A stretch of DNA of 64,000 nt from Ostrinia nubilalis (GCF_963855985.1 NC_087112.1:1614501-1678500); one strand, 5' to 3'. Shown: positions 1 through 10,877, counted from the first letter of the stretch. The notes: generated from the letters alone by a model not told the origin. Translations and numbers: made by a program.

Positions 1-470
1 CAAAAAAACACGAATTTAAAAGCAAATTTTTTTCAAAAAGTATCATTTTTTATTATTTGTTGGCCTTTTTTGTGTATTTTATGTATTTTTTTAGTATCGC
101 CTGTTATTTAGCATTATTACTGTTTTTATTTTATCAGGTTATACCGCTTAGTTTAAAAGTTATTACCTTTTCTTTACAATAAGTAATTGGAAGAAAAAAA
201 ATTCTATAAAAAATTTAAAAAAAATCTCAAAAAAATTTTGACCTCTTTTTTGTCGATAAAAATAGGTCTAGTTTCATCAATTTTCATATGTACACTTTAA
301 CGTGACTCACACTGTACATCTGTATTAAAAATGTTTTATGATGACTTAACGATTAAGAAGTAATTTAAAACGTGAACTTTCTGATTTCGACAGCAAGCAT
401 GCGGCAAATACATTCCGGCTGGCAGCACGGTTCAGGGGAACCAGACTGGTGTTGCCATGGATGGGACTTA
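1..470. other. AT-rich stretch, no gene seen
   Basis: Long A and T runs and no reading frame with a recognisable domain. Nothing repeated elsewhere in the window was recognised here. Confidence 0.6.
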
Positions 471-479
471 TTTAGTGGA

Positions 480-660
480 AGCATCTTTCTAGGGCCCGTC
501 CACTAGTACTCATATGGAGAGTTACGTGTAACGCGGGCCTGGGCCTACCTGAGGCCTCCCAGGCCTCGGCGCAGCCACCGCTAGGCTCGCAGGCCAGGCC
601 CCGCCCGCCGGGCCTCCTTGCCTGGCCCCTCACACGGCAGTGGTACGCCACAGGACTCAA
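480..660. other. Isolated GC-rich patch
   Basis: About 150 bp of very GC-rich sequence (runs such as gcgggcctgggcc and ggccccgcccgccgggcc) lies in otherwise AT-rich DNA. The minus-strand open frame across it (472-672) has no recognisable motif and is probably a by-product of base composition. It could be a CpG-rich exon or promoter remnant, or a fragment of a GC-rich retroelement. Confidence 0.45.
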
Positions 661-934
661 AAGCCAAATCAAAGGCTGTTATGATTCGTCACCAATTACT
701 AGGTTAATCGTTAATCTGTCTTTTAAGTCTAACATGATACTGCCTACTGATATCTGATTTGTAAAGAGGTATTGGATGGAAACTTTTGAATGGAAACACT
801 CATATAAACACCATAGATTGAAGATGCAATGGTCTAGTCTAGAATAATGAAACGATTTCACCAGAAACAGAAAAGCTTGAAATAAGTAATTCTTATTTTC
901 GCATTGAACAGCGAAAATAATGTGGCAGTGAAAT

Positions 935-1898
935 TTAACCCTACAGTGGTCGCGCGGATTACACCCGTAATCCACTCGTGCAAATTGTCGAATATTTTGA
1001 AATCGGTCAACGCGATCGTTTTGATACTTCGTGTACTTTAAGTTGCATAGTCGCAGATCACACTTTATGACGTGTGAGCGCCAGGTCTCTTGTGGATGTG
1101 TCGCAAGGAGCCCCGTAAATGCCGATGGTCTACCCGTGTAATCCGCGCGACCAATTACGTAAGTATTTTTTAAGTTACCTTTTTTAATTAATGTGTTTGT
1201 TTTTGCATTATTAGTGTAAATTAATGCTTTATAATAAATAATTACGGCATAGATATGTATTAACATTTGTGTTTTCAATAAAATCATTGTATTTTAGATA
1301 AAAATCATGAACAATAGACAAAAAGCACAAATTGCAGAATGGCTAGAATTAATTGACAATGAAAGCGTATCTTCTGGCGACTCTTCGGTTTCTGATGAAG
1401 AAGTGCACATTCTTCCACAAGAGAACAAGTTTCTCAGACCAGTGATTAGCCATCTAACTCAGAACCATCACAGCGGAGTTTTTTAGGTCGCTACTTTGAC
1501 TGCGGAAGAAAGCGAAATCAAAGTACTGGAAATACTTGTAATTCGTGCAACAAATTTATTTGTCCTTATCATTCCATGATGGCCTGTATCTCCTGTTCAA
1601 AATACAATGAATAAATAAGTGCAATTAGTACTGAATAATTTCTAAACTGCCAAAGACGACATTTTCTTGATGAAAAATGATGATTTTTATGTTTTGGTTA
1701 ATTTATAAAAACTGAGAAGAACTGCTCGTTTCTTTGTTTGATTATTTCATTAACTAATACATAACAATAAATAAAAAAAATAAAGAAACATGTTTCTATA
1801 AAGAGATGTCTTCTTTTTTTACTCAATAAAATGGCTTACGCCTGTAATCCGCGCGACCATTGACGTAATATTTTTGAGCGCGACCACCGTAGGGTTAA
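935..1898 (+). mobile_element. Non-autonomous piggyBac-like element with TTAA duplication
   Basis: TTAA at 935-938 and 1895-1898 flanks a 956-bp element beginning CCCTACAGTGGTCGCGC and ending in the inverted equivalent GCGCGACCACCGTAGGG. The motif ggtcgcgcggattac recurs in inverted orientation near 1131-1152 and 1837-1858, which is the subterminal-repeat layout of piggyBac ends. A splice donor (gtaagt, about 1158) and acceptor (tattttag, about 1298) bracket a 5' intron just before the remnant ORF. TTAA targeting and CCC/GGG termini are diagnostic of the superfamily. The transposase core is missing, so movement would need a transposase supplied in trans. Confidence 0.88.
1307..1614 (+). pseudogene. 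Internally deleted piggyBac transposase remnant
   Basis: The ATG at 1307 opens a 59-codon frame (start MNNRQKAQIAEWLEL, then an acidic serine-rich stretch) resembling the N-terminal region of piggyBac transposases; it stops at 1484-1486. In another frame the sequence runs on to a cysteine- and histidine-rich tail (CNSCNKFICPYH, then C-x2-C) ending at 1614, which matches the C-terminal cysteine-rich zinc-binding domain of the family. About 500 residues of the usual protein, including the DDD catalytic core, are absent. The frame change shows that an indel accompanies the large deletion. No functional product is expected. Confidence 0.8.
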
Positions 1899-4469
1899 AA
1901 TGACAGATAAAAGATGGTCAGTATTATTCTTCGCACTACAAGGACTTGTTAATGTATATTTACATATGTATATAATAGTATAATTTTGTGAAGTGTTTCT
2001 ATTCGAATATACATTCTTTCATTGTCCTCTCCATGGAGATTTCTTTCTTAGAAATAAAGTGAAGACAATGTATTTAAGATTTTAATATTAATGACGGATT
2101 TAACGAATCTCGCTTCTATTTTAACAACGAGATGTCGGGAATGACGATGTGTTTTATGAAAGACAAATAGTTTCAATCTTCAATATAGTCAATAGTTATT
2201 ACAATCATATCATATTAGGCAGATATATTAAATAGTAAATGTTCCTCGTATATTCAATTTAAAAATGTTTCGTTTGGGATAAAAATTCCTACAGTTGTTG
2301 AAATTTCATTTGAAATTGATTTTTCAATCCCACTAGGACTCTAGTGCCTTCAAATTATTTCAATGTAATCATAATGTTATGAAATTGTTACTCTATGTTA
2401 GTGAAACATAGAAGTAGAATTATCTATGTGAATTATAGTGACATGACGTGTCACAGTGATGTGTTGCGGTCTCGCAACTAGGTTCATGATACTTCGTGGC
2501 ATCCAGTGTGGATGTATACAGAAATTAGTAGAATTGACCCCTCGTTCGTATAGTATAGCTATGGACATCTTATGAATGCAATAGATCGACAATGTTGAAT
2601 AGATAGATGACTTTATGTGGTTTAACTAGACTAATTTAATACGTTATAATTATATTAATAAAATGAGATGTATAATTACTTAATGTGGGTGTATTACTGC
2701 ATTGAATGCATGATTTTTCGCGATGGTAATAAAATAATAGTTTTATTTGTATGTAGTTGTTATAAAACCGAATTCGATGTTCTCTTCCAAATTTTGCCAC
2801 AATTTCTATTAAAGGTTAACGTATTCAATAAATTTGGTAATAATATTTAAAAATAAATATTTAAGAGTCGAGTTTAAATATTAAATCTAATAATTATATA
2901 TTTCTGAATACCTTTCCGTCAAGTATTTTAGGTTTTCTTTTGTCTACCTTTATCAAACTGATTGTATGTATGTAATTATTTATAGAAATATCAGTACCCC
3001 TGTGATTATTAAGGCTGTTAATCCTGTTATAAGTTTTTTATACGCATATGCGTACCTATTCCAGATATATTTTTTTAAGAAAATCAAAATAATATCCTCT
3101 ATTCTTTGACGAAAATCTTACTTACTCAAGTCTCGTACCCAAGGTTGGGTAAAATAATAATTGAAATATACAGGTTAAGTTCCTATTATATTAAATTTAT
3201 GGATTTATTGTTGGATATAAGTCAAAATAATAATATTATTATCATTACTTATTTAATTTTTACTTTATCTACAGACGTGTATGCGTATATAAAACTTATA
3301 TTTTACTATAAATAGGTCTATTTAAAGAAGCAGTATGTTGGAAGAGATAATAATATGAGATATTGATGCAACTGTTGTTAAAAACTATAAATTATTTACT
3401 ATTATTTCAAGAATATTTATGTAAAATCACTTTTCGTATGTTCAAATTATCTTAAAATGTATAAATACTTTTTACGATCAAGTTGTTTATTATATTATAT
3501 TTATGTATAAATTATTATGTTGTGTCATTTAAGTCTAAATTAATTATGTATATTTTGTTGTATACATGAGATTAACAACAGTTGTTTATATTGGGTATAT
3601 AAATAAATACCTATTTTAACAGAGATTATATTGTCTTTACTGCGTACCGCTATATTATACGTAAATAGGCCTAAATATGTTGTGTTTTGTTTCAATGTTA
3701 TTAATTTATTATTATATATTTTCTATGAACTCTAATCTTCATTGTTGTAAGCTCTATAGTTTAACATATTATTTTTGTGGCACTTTTATCTAAAAACATA
3801 CGTCCTTTCAATTTTAATCAAAGGATAATAATATATTATACATAGTAGTATCATTTTAACTTTCAAATTATAGAAACTGGTGCCACAAAATTGATTAGAT
3901 ACCAATTTTATTATAGGAATGCGTTCATCTAAATTATTGTTGTCCTTTTCATACTTTATGGATTAGAAAAGGATGACTTTTAAATTTGAAAATAAAGAAG
4001 TGTATTTGGGAATTTGGTGAAGTTGTTTTAATCTATGTATAATTATGGTATCAGTGACAAAAATATTTTTTGTTGTCTAAAGACTGTATCATTTTAATTA
4101 ATGTAATGTCTATATTTATTATTGGAGATGAAACATGTTGTGAATCAAGTGTATGCTGGACCAATGTGGGTTGCGAGTGTGTAGTCTGTGGTAATAGAGG
4201 TGGGTGATTGTATCGATAACATTCGTTTTTAGCTATCGATTATTCGATTATTGAAATTAAAATGTTGTAATTTAAGATCCTTGGTTATAAACCTTTAGCT
4301 TAACGGTTCTTTGTTATTTTGAGAAAAAGAATAAACTTAATTGTGTAAATAAATGTGGTGTTATTTTTTATTTTGCAAACTGAAACATACAAAACTAAAA
4401 GCACTAAATTAGGCAAAACAAACGCATAATTGGCAGGCTGGCATTTATGAGTAGGTTGCTATAAATAAA
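1899..4469. other. AT-rich stretch, no gene seen
   Basis: Unique-looking AT-rich DNA with many short A/T runs. The short open frames (for example 2668-2850 and 3106-3315) have A/T-driven composition and no recognisable motif. No repeat family was recognised. Confidence 0.6.
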
Positions 4470-4473
4470 TTAA

Positions 4474-4573
4474 CCCTTAACTAGGCTCCAAAAATCATTA
4501 GTTTTCAACCGTATCTTCACAGTATAAAGTTCAAATGATCTGAGCTCTATGGCCACCAGAGCCTGGTTAAGGG
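4474..4573. mobile_element. 100-bp TTAA miniature element (piggyBac-type MITE)
   Basis: TTAA at 4470-4473 and at 4574-4577 flanks a 100-bp unit. Its ends are CCCTTAACTAGGCTC and the inverted CCCTTAACCAGGCTC, 14 of 15 positions matching. TTAA duplication plus CCC/GGG ends places it with piggyBac-mobilised miniature elements. It has no coding capacity. Its CCCTTAA start resembles the end of the second piggyBac element at 62,889, so that family could be a relative. Confidence 0.8.
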
Positions 4574-4577
4574 TTAA

Positions 4578-5216
4578 GAAATTAACTTATCGAGTGTCAA
4601 TGCTGGGCAACTCTCCCCCAAATTCTAAACATTCTACTGTTTTACATTATAAAATAATCTAAACTTTACAATTTATGTATCATAGCTACATCTATCGGAC
4701 AACTTTGACTTTTATTGCCATTGTTGTTTTCTTTACAAAATAAAGATAACAACGCCATCTATAGCATACGTCTCATACTAACTCCCGCAAATGATTGAAC
4801 TTCTAGCGACACCTGGCGGAAACTTGTTTAACAAGACACAGCGACTCTGAAAGTTGTGTTGATGCTTTTGCAAGACATTGTTACATTACACGAACAACAA
4901 TAGATGGCACTGTAGTAACTATTATAATAGTGCATTTCAATTGAATATTGCGGGTAGCCTTAAAAAAATAAAAATAAGTAGGTCAGATACAAATACACAA
5001 ATTCTGTCAGTTGTAGAATAAAATTGTTAGTAGTAAGACTGCCGTAAGTAAAATAAAATTTAAAAATTAAATGGATACAAAAAGTGTTTAAGTTTTTAAA
5101 GGTCCGTAAAATAGTAACAACTCTGTGACAAATAATACCTACGTAGTTTTAATTTTATTACAAAAGTGCCATCAGTCATCAGAAAAACCATAATCTTAAT
5201 ACTTATTAATTGTTTC
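4578..5216. other. No gene seen
   Basis: AT-rich. It holds several copies of a short insect-genome motif resembling gccatcta/tagatggc (near 4752 and 4902), but no gene or bounded element was recognised. Confidence 0.5.
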
Positions 5217-5366
5217 AGGCCCGATTCGACCAAACTTTTATCCGAGAATAACTCTTCGTAATAACATAACTGGCACATTGACAGTTTCAATGTGGGATAA
5301 ATATGTCAAAACTGACGATTTATTCTGAGATTTATATTTACTCTTGTTTGGTCAAATCCACCCTCA
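5217..5366. repeat. MITE copy, family shared with 34,551
   Basis: About 150 bp starting ggcccgattcgaccaaac and ending gtttggtcaaatccaccctc, so the ends are imperfect inverted repeats. A second copy with the same internal order (accaaacttttatccgagaa, ctggcacattga, actgacgatttattctgag) lies at 34,551-34,692. Dispersed copies with inverted ends and no ORF indicate a miniature DNA transposon. Confidence 0.75.
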
Positions 5367-5499
5367 GTGAATTAATTGATAGCGAAGAGCTTCAATGAAC
5401 ACAATCAAAAAGTTCTCCGTGTATAGTTGGCTCAAAAATCAAATGCAAAACCAGTGATCCAGCATTGTAAGATGGCACGCATCGTTCAGAGGTCTGCAC

Positions 5500-5620
5500 T
5501 CCTGGCCACCGGCAGCTTACGGGACTATTCCCACTTCTCGTTCCCACCGCTGCAACTCCTGTGTAGCCAGGATCACAGCTTGACCGCCAATAAAAACCCA
5601 ACCAGTGAAGGTCAAGTTTG
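5500..5620 (-). repeat. Dispersed retroelement fragment
   Basis: The block cgttcccaccgctgcaactc through cagcttgaccgcc recurs at 47,485-47,556 and 41,912-41,978 in the opposite orientation, and in diverged form near 19,690-19,790, 21,548-21,600 and 51,458-51,505. The minus strand reads ctacacaggagttgca...ggtgggaatagtcc. It is a high-copy interspersed repeat, probably part of a LINE or SINE. The small open frame here (5427-5690) falls across it and is not a host gene. Confidence 0.65.
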
Positions 5621-5699
5621 TCCCGAGGGAAAGTTAAGCTGTCATTGGACTCTCAACGAAATTAATCAGAAGAACATTGGAGGAGTTTGAAGTTATGGT

Positions 5700-6997
5700 T
5701 CGGCTTTCCACAACCACCAGCTAGCCACCGGCAGCTTATCATCATCGTGAATCGTAGGTAAGTACAAGATTTACTTTAAAATCGATATTAATTACATAAT
5801 TGCGCCAACAAAATACACTGTTATTCAATACAATGTAATTTTTAACTTACTTAATAATTTATTTAATGAAGATATACCTAACAGCGTTATTTATTGCAGT
5901 ATTGGTGAATTAAACTGTTAGTTTGATTTTTTTTCGCTAAATTATGTATGAACATAAAAAGTCTTACGCGTAGTTTGTATTACGAATATGTTCCGGCAAG
6001 AAAATGACTGAAATGGGTGCAGACATAGAGTATTCTCTAATGTAAATACAGAAAAGATAGTCGTTTTATAGTTTATTAAATCGTCCAGATATCGGTACAA
6101 GTTCCTGAAAAAAGATACTCCATTTGGGTCTTAAAATTGGATTAGTTTCCATATCTTTAACTTACAGACATTTATTTGTTAGAAATCATTCGTTTTATTA
6201 TAACGATGACTGGAACAAAACCACACCTGCACTCCAAGTCATCCAAGAATCCCCATTTAAACTTGTCCTTACTACGGCCGACCTGCGTCCTATATTTTAT
6301 TATTGATCAATAACTGTTTGATCGACAAAATAATAAGGTTTAACGTGGTTTCCTTGAAACTCTTCGGTTTTGGTTTTGTTAAACATAAAGAGAGGATTTC
6401 CCCAACAAACTGTTTAATTTAAATTGGTTCCAATAAAAATTTACTAATAGTAGGTAATTTATTATTTTGCTAACACATGAAAGTAAAAAGCTTTGGGGGC
6501 TTATTACAAAAAGTTGAAAACCATTTAGTATGGAAATATCATTTTAAACAATGTTCAACGTGCATTTTATTTTTTGCCCTTGTTTTTTATTTTTAATTAT
6601 GGACATAATTTTACTACTGCAGTATTTATACAATCAAACGTAATGTGTTCAAAAGTAATCCTCTGTGCGTGTATAGTCTATTTGCTCGGAAGCAGGAAAA
6701 ACACTCATTTAAGTAGGTGCATAGTAATAGGTGATTTTGACGCCCCAGTGCGCTCGCGATCGGCTCGTGGTAAAGCCACATCTTATTTACTTCCTTCATA
6801 TTTGATGTGAATTACAAATTTGGAAAACTTAGGCTTACTTTTAGTTGTTTTTGAAATCGAGCCACTGTGCAGCGCTTCTTCTAAGCACTTGCCAAATGTT
6901 GGTACCGAAGCGCTGGTAGGGCAATAAGATTATGAGGCATGTGAAGGCTCCATACCTAATAGCAAAACCTTTAAAGTATTTTTTTTATATACAAATA
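5700..6997. other. No gene seen
   Basis: AT-rich. A weak dispersed-repeat match (cagcgcttcttctaagcac and tgaaggctcc, about 6860-6950) is related to 24,690-24,730. The short open frames at 6124-6306 and 6574-6810 carry no recognisable domain. Confidence 0.5.
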
Positions 6998-7170
6998 CTA
7001 GCGGCCGCCCGCGACTTCGTACGCGTGGATCCCGTTTCACCCCCTATGCCTACGTCATAACATCTACCTGCATGCCAAATTTCAGCCCGATCCGTCCAGT
7101 GGTTTGGGCTGTGCGTTGATAGATCAGTCAGTTAGTCAGTCAGTCCTTTGAGTTATATAGTATATTTAGA
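6998..7170 (-). mobile_element. Non-autonomous Helitron
   Basis: Read on the minus strand the element starts TCTAAATATACTATATAACTC at 7170 and ends in a GC-rich palindrome (GCGGGCGGCCGC) followed by CTAG at 6998-7001. The inner end gcgacttcgtacgcgtggat is shared with copies at 25,556 and 52,409. A 5' TC, a 3' hairpin plus CTAG and the absence of target duplication are Helitron hallmarks; no Rep/helicase is present. Confidence 0.82.
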
Positions 7171-7204
7171 TTGACGATTTGTAAGCACTATTTTTAATAG
7201 TCCA

Positions 7205-7318
7205 TGCCAATAAAGGAATTTTGACTTTGACGTAACTATAACTTTAACCGGTGTTTTTGTATGGAGTTTGACAGACTTTTGACGTTTGTTACGGTTGAAA
7301 TTTAGGTGGAGCAACTCA
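7205..7318. repeat. MITE copy (GGCTGRGTTGC family)
   Basis: Contains the shared core aactttaaccggtgtttttg, tatggagtttgacag and a right end ggtggagcaactcagcc. Better copies lie at 20,809-20,920 and 37,207-37,325. Its left end is eroded. Confidence 0.65.
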
Positions 7319-7337
7319 GCCTCACTGAAATAGTGAC

Positions 7338-7500
7338 TTACTTGACATAATATGGTCCTATGTCCCCTAGATGGGGTAGTGGGCGTCCACAACCGTCCTC
7401 CATCGCGTTCGGTCTTAAGCTTCTCGCTTGATCTCGCTCCAGGTCTTGCCGATTTTCTTCACCTCGTCTGCTACAGTGCGCCGCCAAGTTTGGGGGAGAT
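7338..7500 (-). repeat. LINE 3' coding fragment
   Basis: A second copy of the LINE tail found at 19,075-19,350, sharing cctagatggggyag, cgttcggtctt, cttctcgcttgatctcgctc and acagtgcgccgccaagttt. On the minus strand the better copy encodes a run with RLRQTWRRTV...W.EIKR typical of the C-terminus of a non-LTR retrotransposon reverse-transcriptase protein. The fragment is 5'-truncated. From 7502 to 7805 nothing further was recognised. Confidence 0.7.
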
Positions 7501-7805
7501 TGCGTCTGATAAAACGCCAATATCCGTTTGTCCCAACTTCCAAAAAATACTAATATTTAGACAAATTCGTCATATTAGAAAAATATAAATATGAAAGTAG
7601 CTCTATTTATCGATTAGTTTATCACTTAAGCCAATGCAATATTCATGTAACTAAAACTAAAGAATTTTGATGGTAAACATGGATCTTAAGGGTGAAATAA
7701 AGAATTAAAGTTGTACAAATTTTAATTCTCAACCCATCATTTTCTATTGTTGTCTGACAAATTGTATGCGTTTTGAGCGGAATATAGTGATACTACTGTA
7801 CTGTA

Positions 7806-8047
7806 TCATGTCACCATTTTACCTAATGGCCGCCGTCTGAAAATCAGCGTCATGTGGTATGCACTTGACACATGCTGAGACGGGGACCTTTTTGCTGCTG
7901 CAACGCCGCCTAAGTAACTGTCCCGATTAATTTTAATTTTAATTATCATTCTTTTGACTGGTTCTGTAATGTTGACCGTTTGTTTTATGTATGTATGTGT
8001 ATTCATGTGGCAGCAAAATAAACGTTATTCTATTCTATTCTATTCTA
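7806..8047 (+). repeat. Retroelement 3' end with TTCTA-repeat tail
   Basis: Starts near atggccgccgtctgaaaatc and ends gcaaaataaacg followed by four to five ATTCT units (8021-8047). A conserved-looking 3' segment running into a short tandem tail is how many insect LINEs and SINEs terminate. The family was not identified further. Confidence 0.55.
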
Positions 8048-8163
8048 TGCTTCATAGTAGGTACTTATGAAGACTTTTCTCACTTTTGTGCCATCTGAAG
8101 ATTTTCCCAGAATTTTCATTCAGTCTTATAGCAACTGTACAAAAATATAAATGAGCAAATATA

Positions 8164-8675
8164 CTCAACATCAAATAAACCGCACCTTCCGCGACGCGAA
8201 CTTTAAAGTTTTTTTTCTGACACAATCATGGTGCCCTAACAATATTGGTGTTATTTGAAAGCCCAATAAATATCCTTAAAGAAAAACACATTTAATTTCT
8301 TAATAATGGATTAACGTATACCATAAATGTGACTTAAAAAAGACCTCACTTGGGGCTCACCTCTGGGATCAATTAGACCAATTTTTATGGTTATAAAACC
8401 AAATAATGATCTCACGTGTCCTCTTTAACAGATGGATAGCGATTAATCCCAACTTAACAGTTTTATAGCCATAAAGTTGGCTCAAGCGTAACTACCTATT
8501 TTTTGAAGAAGTGACTCTGGATTCTTCTACAGACACATTTTTGGGGTAAAAACCTTTCCTTTAATGAAATGCAGTGTAGAACTAGGCTTTTAAATGGTGC
8601 CAATATTGGTGGGAAGTGGGGATGCATACGTTTGAAAGTGCTTGTCGCGGGAGGTGCGATTTATTTGATGTCGAG
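8164..8675. mobile_element. Terminal-inverted-repeat element, about 512 bp
   Basis: The left end (CTCAACATCAAATAAACCGC, continuing ACCTTCCGCGAC) and the inverted right end (CTCGACATCAAATAAATCGC, continuing ACCTCCCGCGAC) match at about 29 of 32 positions; weaker similarity extends to about 45 bp. No ORF of note lies inside, so this is a MITE or a solo non-autonomous DNA transposon. The target duplication is unclear (TATA-like sequence on both sides). Confidence 0.72.
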
Positions 8676-8784
8676 TGTAGTATATCATAGTTAACACTAA
8701 TTATAATCCCAATCTTATTCGTAGGGCGACGAGAACTACTGACGAGTACCTACTAGTTACTAACAATACTTGCAGTTAGATGTA

Positions 8785-8905
8785 AGATAGCCAGTTCCTC
8801 CGTGGTTGAGGATTCCGGGTGAAGCTCGCTTCCACCTTCGACCTGATCATCACTTACCATCAGGTGAGATACAGGTCAAGAGCTTCCTCGTTGTGGATAA
8901 AAAAG
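8785..8905 (+). repeat. SINE 3' portion
   Basis: ccagttcctccgtggttgag through gcttcctcgttgtggataaaaaa matches the SINE at 60,755-60,903, which keeps the tRNA-like head, and the 3' piece at 31,926-31,998. The head is lost here and an A-run ends the copy. Confidence 0.75.
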
Positions 8906-9043
8906 TCTACATCGTGAACCCAATGGGTTCATGTGAGTACCTACATATATCATTATTGTTGTACCTATATTCATTATTGTTGTGTGGTTATTATAAATCT
9001 TCATGTGGCTAGCTTCAGTATTATTCGGTCTTTGCTTCTCAGT

Positions 9044-9305
9044 TGTACACGTCCGTCTTGATGACCTATAAGTATTGAATACAATTTTGAGGTTGCATAC
9101 CAAACTCATTGGCCGCGCGCCTGGCCGGTTAGAAAATACTTTTTACTTTTTTGCGTTTTTTCATCGATTGTCACTTTTCTCTTTTGTCTTGAATTTTCTA
9201 CCAAAACGAAATGTAATTTATTTTATTTGAAGCAATATAATTTTACATTTTACATTTGACAAAGCCTTTCAATTAATAAATATCCCTCGTAGTGAAAGAC
9301 GTAAA
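9044..9305 (+). repeat. 5' LTR of the BEL/Pao element (end uncertain)
   Basis: Identical to 16,426-16,687 except one base. It begins with TG and lacks the last nine bases (tttcgttca) of the 3' copy. No tRNA primer-binding site could be identified directly after it. The LTR should hold promoter and polyadenylation signals: aataaa occurs inside at about 9275. Confidence 0.8.
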
Positions 9306-9314
9306 GGACAATGG

Positions 9315-9571
9315 GCAAAATGGTACCCGGCTCCAATAGATATGCTTCTAGTGTCGTTTGAAAGGTCTTACCAAGACGAACAACTTTTACTATGGCCACC
9401 AGCCTCAGATCTGGTTGTGTTCGAAGATAAACATACTTTTTTGCAAAATGGTACCCGGCTCCAATAGTTATGTTTGTAGTGTCATTTGAAAGGTCTTACC
9501 AAGACGAACAACATTTACTATCGCCACCAGCCTCAGATCTGGTTGCGTTCGAAGATAAACATACTTTTTGT
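9315..9571. repeat. Two tandem copies of a 128-bp unit
   Basis: gcaaaatggtacccggctcc recurs at 9315 and 9443. The two units share ggtcttaccaagacgaacaa, ccaccagcctcagatctgg and ttcgaagataaacatact. A short inverted relative (ctattggagcgggtaccact) lies near 10,296-10,318. The repeat sits where the retrotransposon leader should begin, so it is either inserted DNA or part of an unusually long LTR/leader. Confidence 0.8.
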
Positions 9572-9889
9572 GTAACCGAAGTATCATACGTGTCCATCTT
9601 ATGGTACTTAGGTTATGCGAGGCATGAAGGGTTTACTGCTCCAGCATCCTTCCTTAACTCTATAATTATTGGTAGAGATAATTGTGAAATAAATGTTTTT
9701 ATTTGAAGAACACTACCCCCTTATTTAAAAAAAGTTATACCTAGGATGAACCTTGGATTAAAATGACATTTCCATACCAAATGACAATTTAAATCAGAGT
9801 TCAACTAGGGTGTAACTTTTATTAATAAAGGGGTTGGAGTTTTATTATTTTTTAAGGGTTTTATTATGGGTTGCTAAAGCGAATAAACC

Positions 9890-10060
9890 CACAAGACCCA
9901 ATAAGTCCACCCACAAGATGGACCGACGACCTTATAAAGGTAGCGGGAAAGCGCTGGATGCAGGCCGCCACCAACCGGCCATTGAGGAAATCATTGGGGG
10001 AGGCCTATGTTCAACTGGACGTCTTATGGCTAAAATGATAATGATGATGATGATGAAAGC
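9890..10060 (+). repeat. LINE 3' end inside the retrotransposon leader
   Basis: ccacaagatggaccgacgac through ggaggcctatgttcaactgg acgtc, then an ATG/ATGATG tail (10,036-10,056). The sequence encodes the frame-worn C-terminus (KMDRRPYKGSG in one frame) seen in reverse at 17,862, 44,641, 51,321 and 57,551. It looks like a nested 5'-truncated LINE insertion. Confidence 0.72.
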
Positions 10061-10877
10061 GAATAAAGGGCTAATAGCTTGGGTAGTTCATCGTAGGTAT
10101 AATCCTTTCCTTTTCAAGGCTTCTTTTAGTTATATTAATAGATTGTAGTCATAGTACATACTCGTATACATGGATGATTGTGTTATACTTTCATTATAAT
10201 ACTTAGTGGAATTACTGCTTTCAAAACGTGAATTAGAACTGGCCCCATAGCAGACATTTTCCTACGTCTAAAGGCCTTTTGAAATATATATTGGTTATGG
10301 CTATTGGAGCGGGTACCACTTTCCATACATTTGTGCCCATCATCCTTTCGTTCATGGTCCTACGAGTCGGATTGGCTTTGAAAGTGGTAGGGAAGTTTCG
10401 GTAGTCCATGGTGGAATACCGCCTGTACGTAATAACTGGATAGCAAGCTGCTATTTCGGAGTCCACACGGCAGTGGAAGGGTCCGGTCTCTGGATGGAGA
10501 CTGGATAATAAGCGTACGGGAGGAGCAGTTAAGTCATTGGCAACGGTTGGCGGCAGCCAAGGAGCGCTAGGGAGCGCTAAATTCGAACGAGCAAAGCGAG
10601 CGTGAGTAAGAAAAGAAGTACGAGCCTAGCAGCTGATGGTGCACGTAATATCATCTTCAAGTGTGTGTTGTGAGAGTGCAATCGTGAGTAGTTTAAACTT
10701 TACTTGGAAACGAAAAGAAGATATTAGAAAATTAACTTTGAACATTTACATTACTAACGTTGCATTTTTTCATGTTTACTTGTTTTTTGTTTTATTAACT
10801 GTATATTTTGCTGCTGTGCGTTTGTATTTTTTTTTTATTTTACTTGTTGTGTATATTGTTGATTTTATTTGTCAACT
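10061..10877 (+). other. Leader region of the BEL/Pao element
   Basis: No gene. 10,200-10,460 contains a moderately GC-rich stretch of unknown origin. From about 10,480 (ggtccggtctctggatggag onward) the sequence is likely the retrotransposon 5' leader preceding the Gag ATG. The short frame 10,636-10,890 has a hydrophobic, T-rich composition and overlaps the start of Gag-Pol out of frame; it is not supported as a gene. Confidence 0.45.

Noticed and set aside
472..1287. Minus-strand open frames 472-672 and 679-1287
   Set aside because: The first follows a GC-rich patch and the second runs across the piggyBac terminus and its repeats; neither shows a domain or a start context.
7001..7008. GCGGCCGC (NotI-like) at Helitron ends, also at 25,559, suggesting vector or linker contamination
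   Set aside because: The site lies inside the terminal palindrome of a recurring Helitron family with different interior copies and flanks, so it is genuine genomic repeat sequence.
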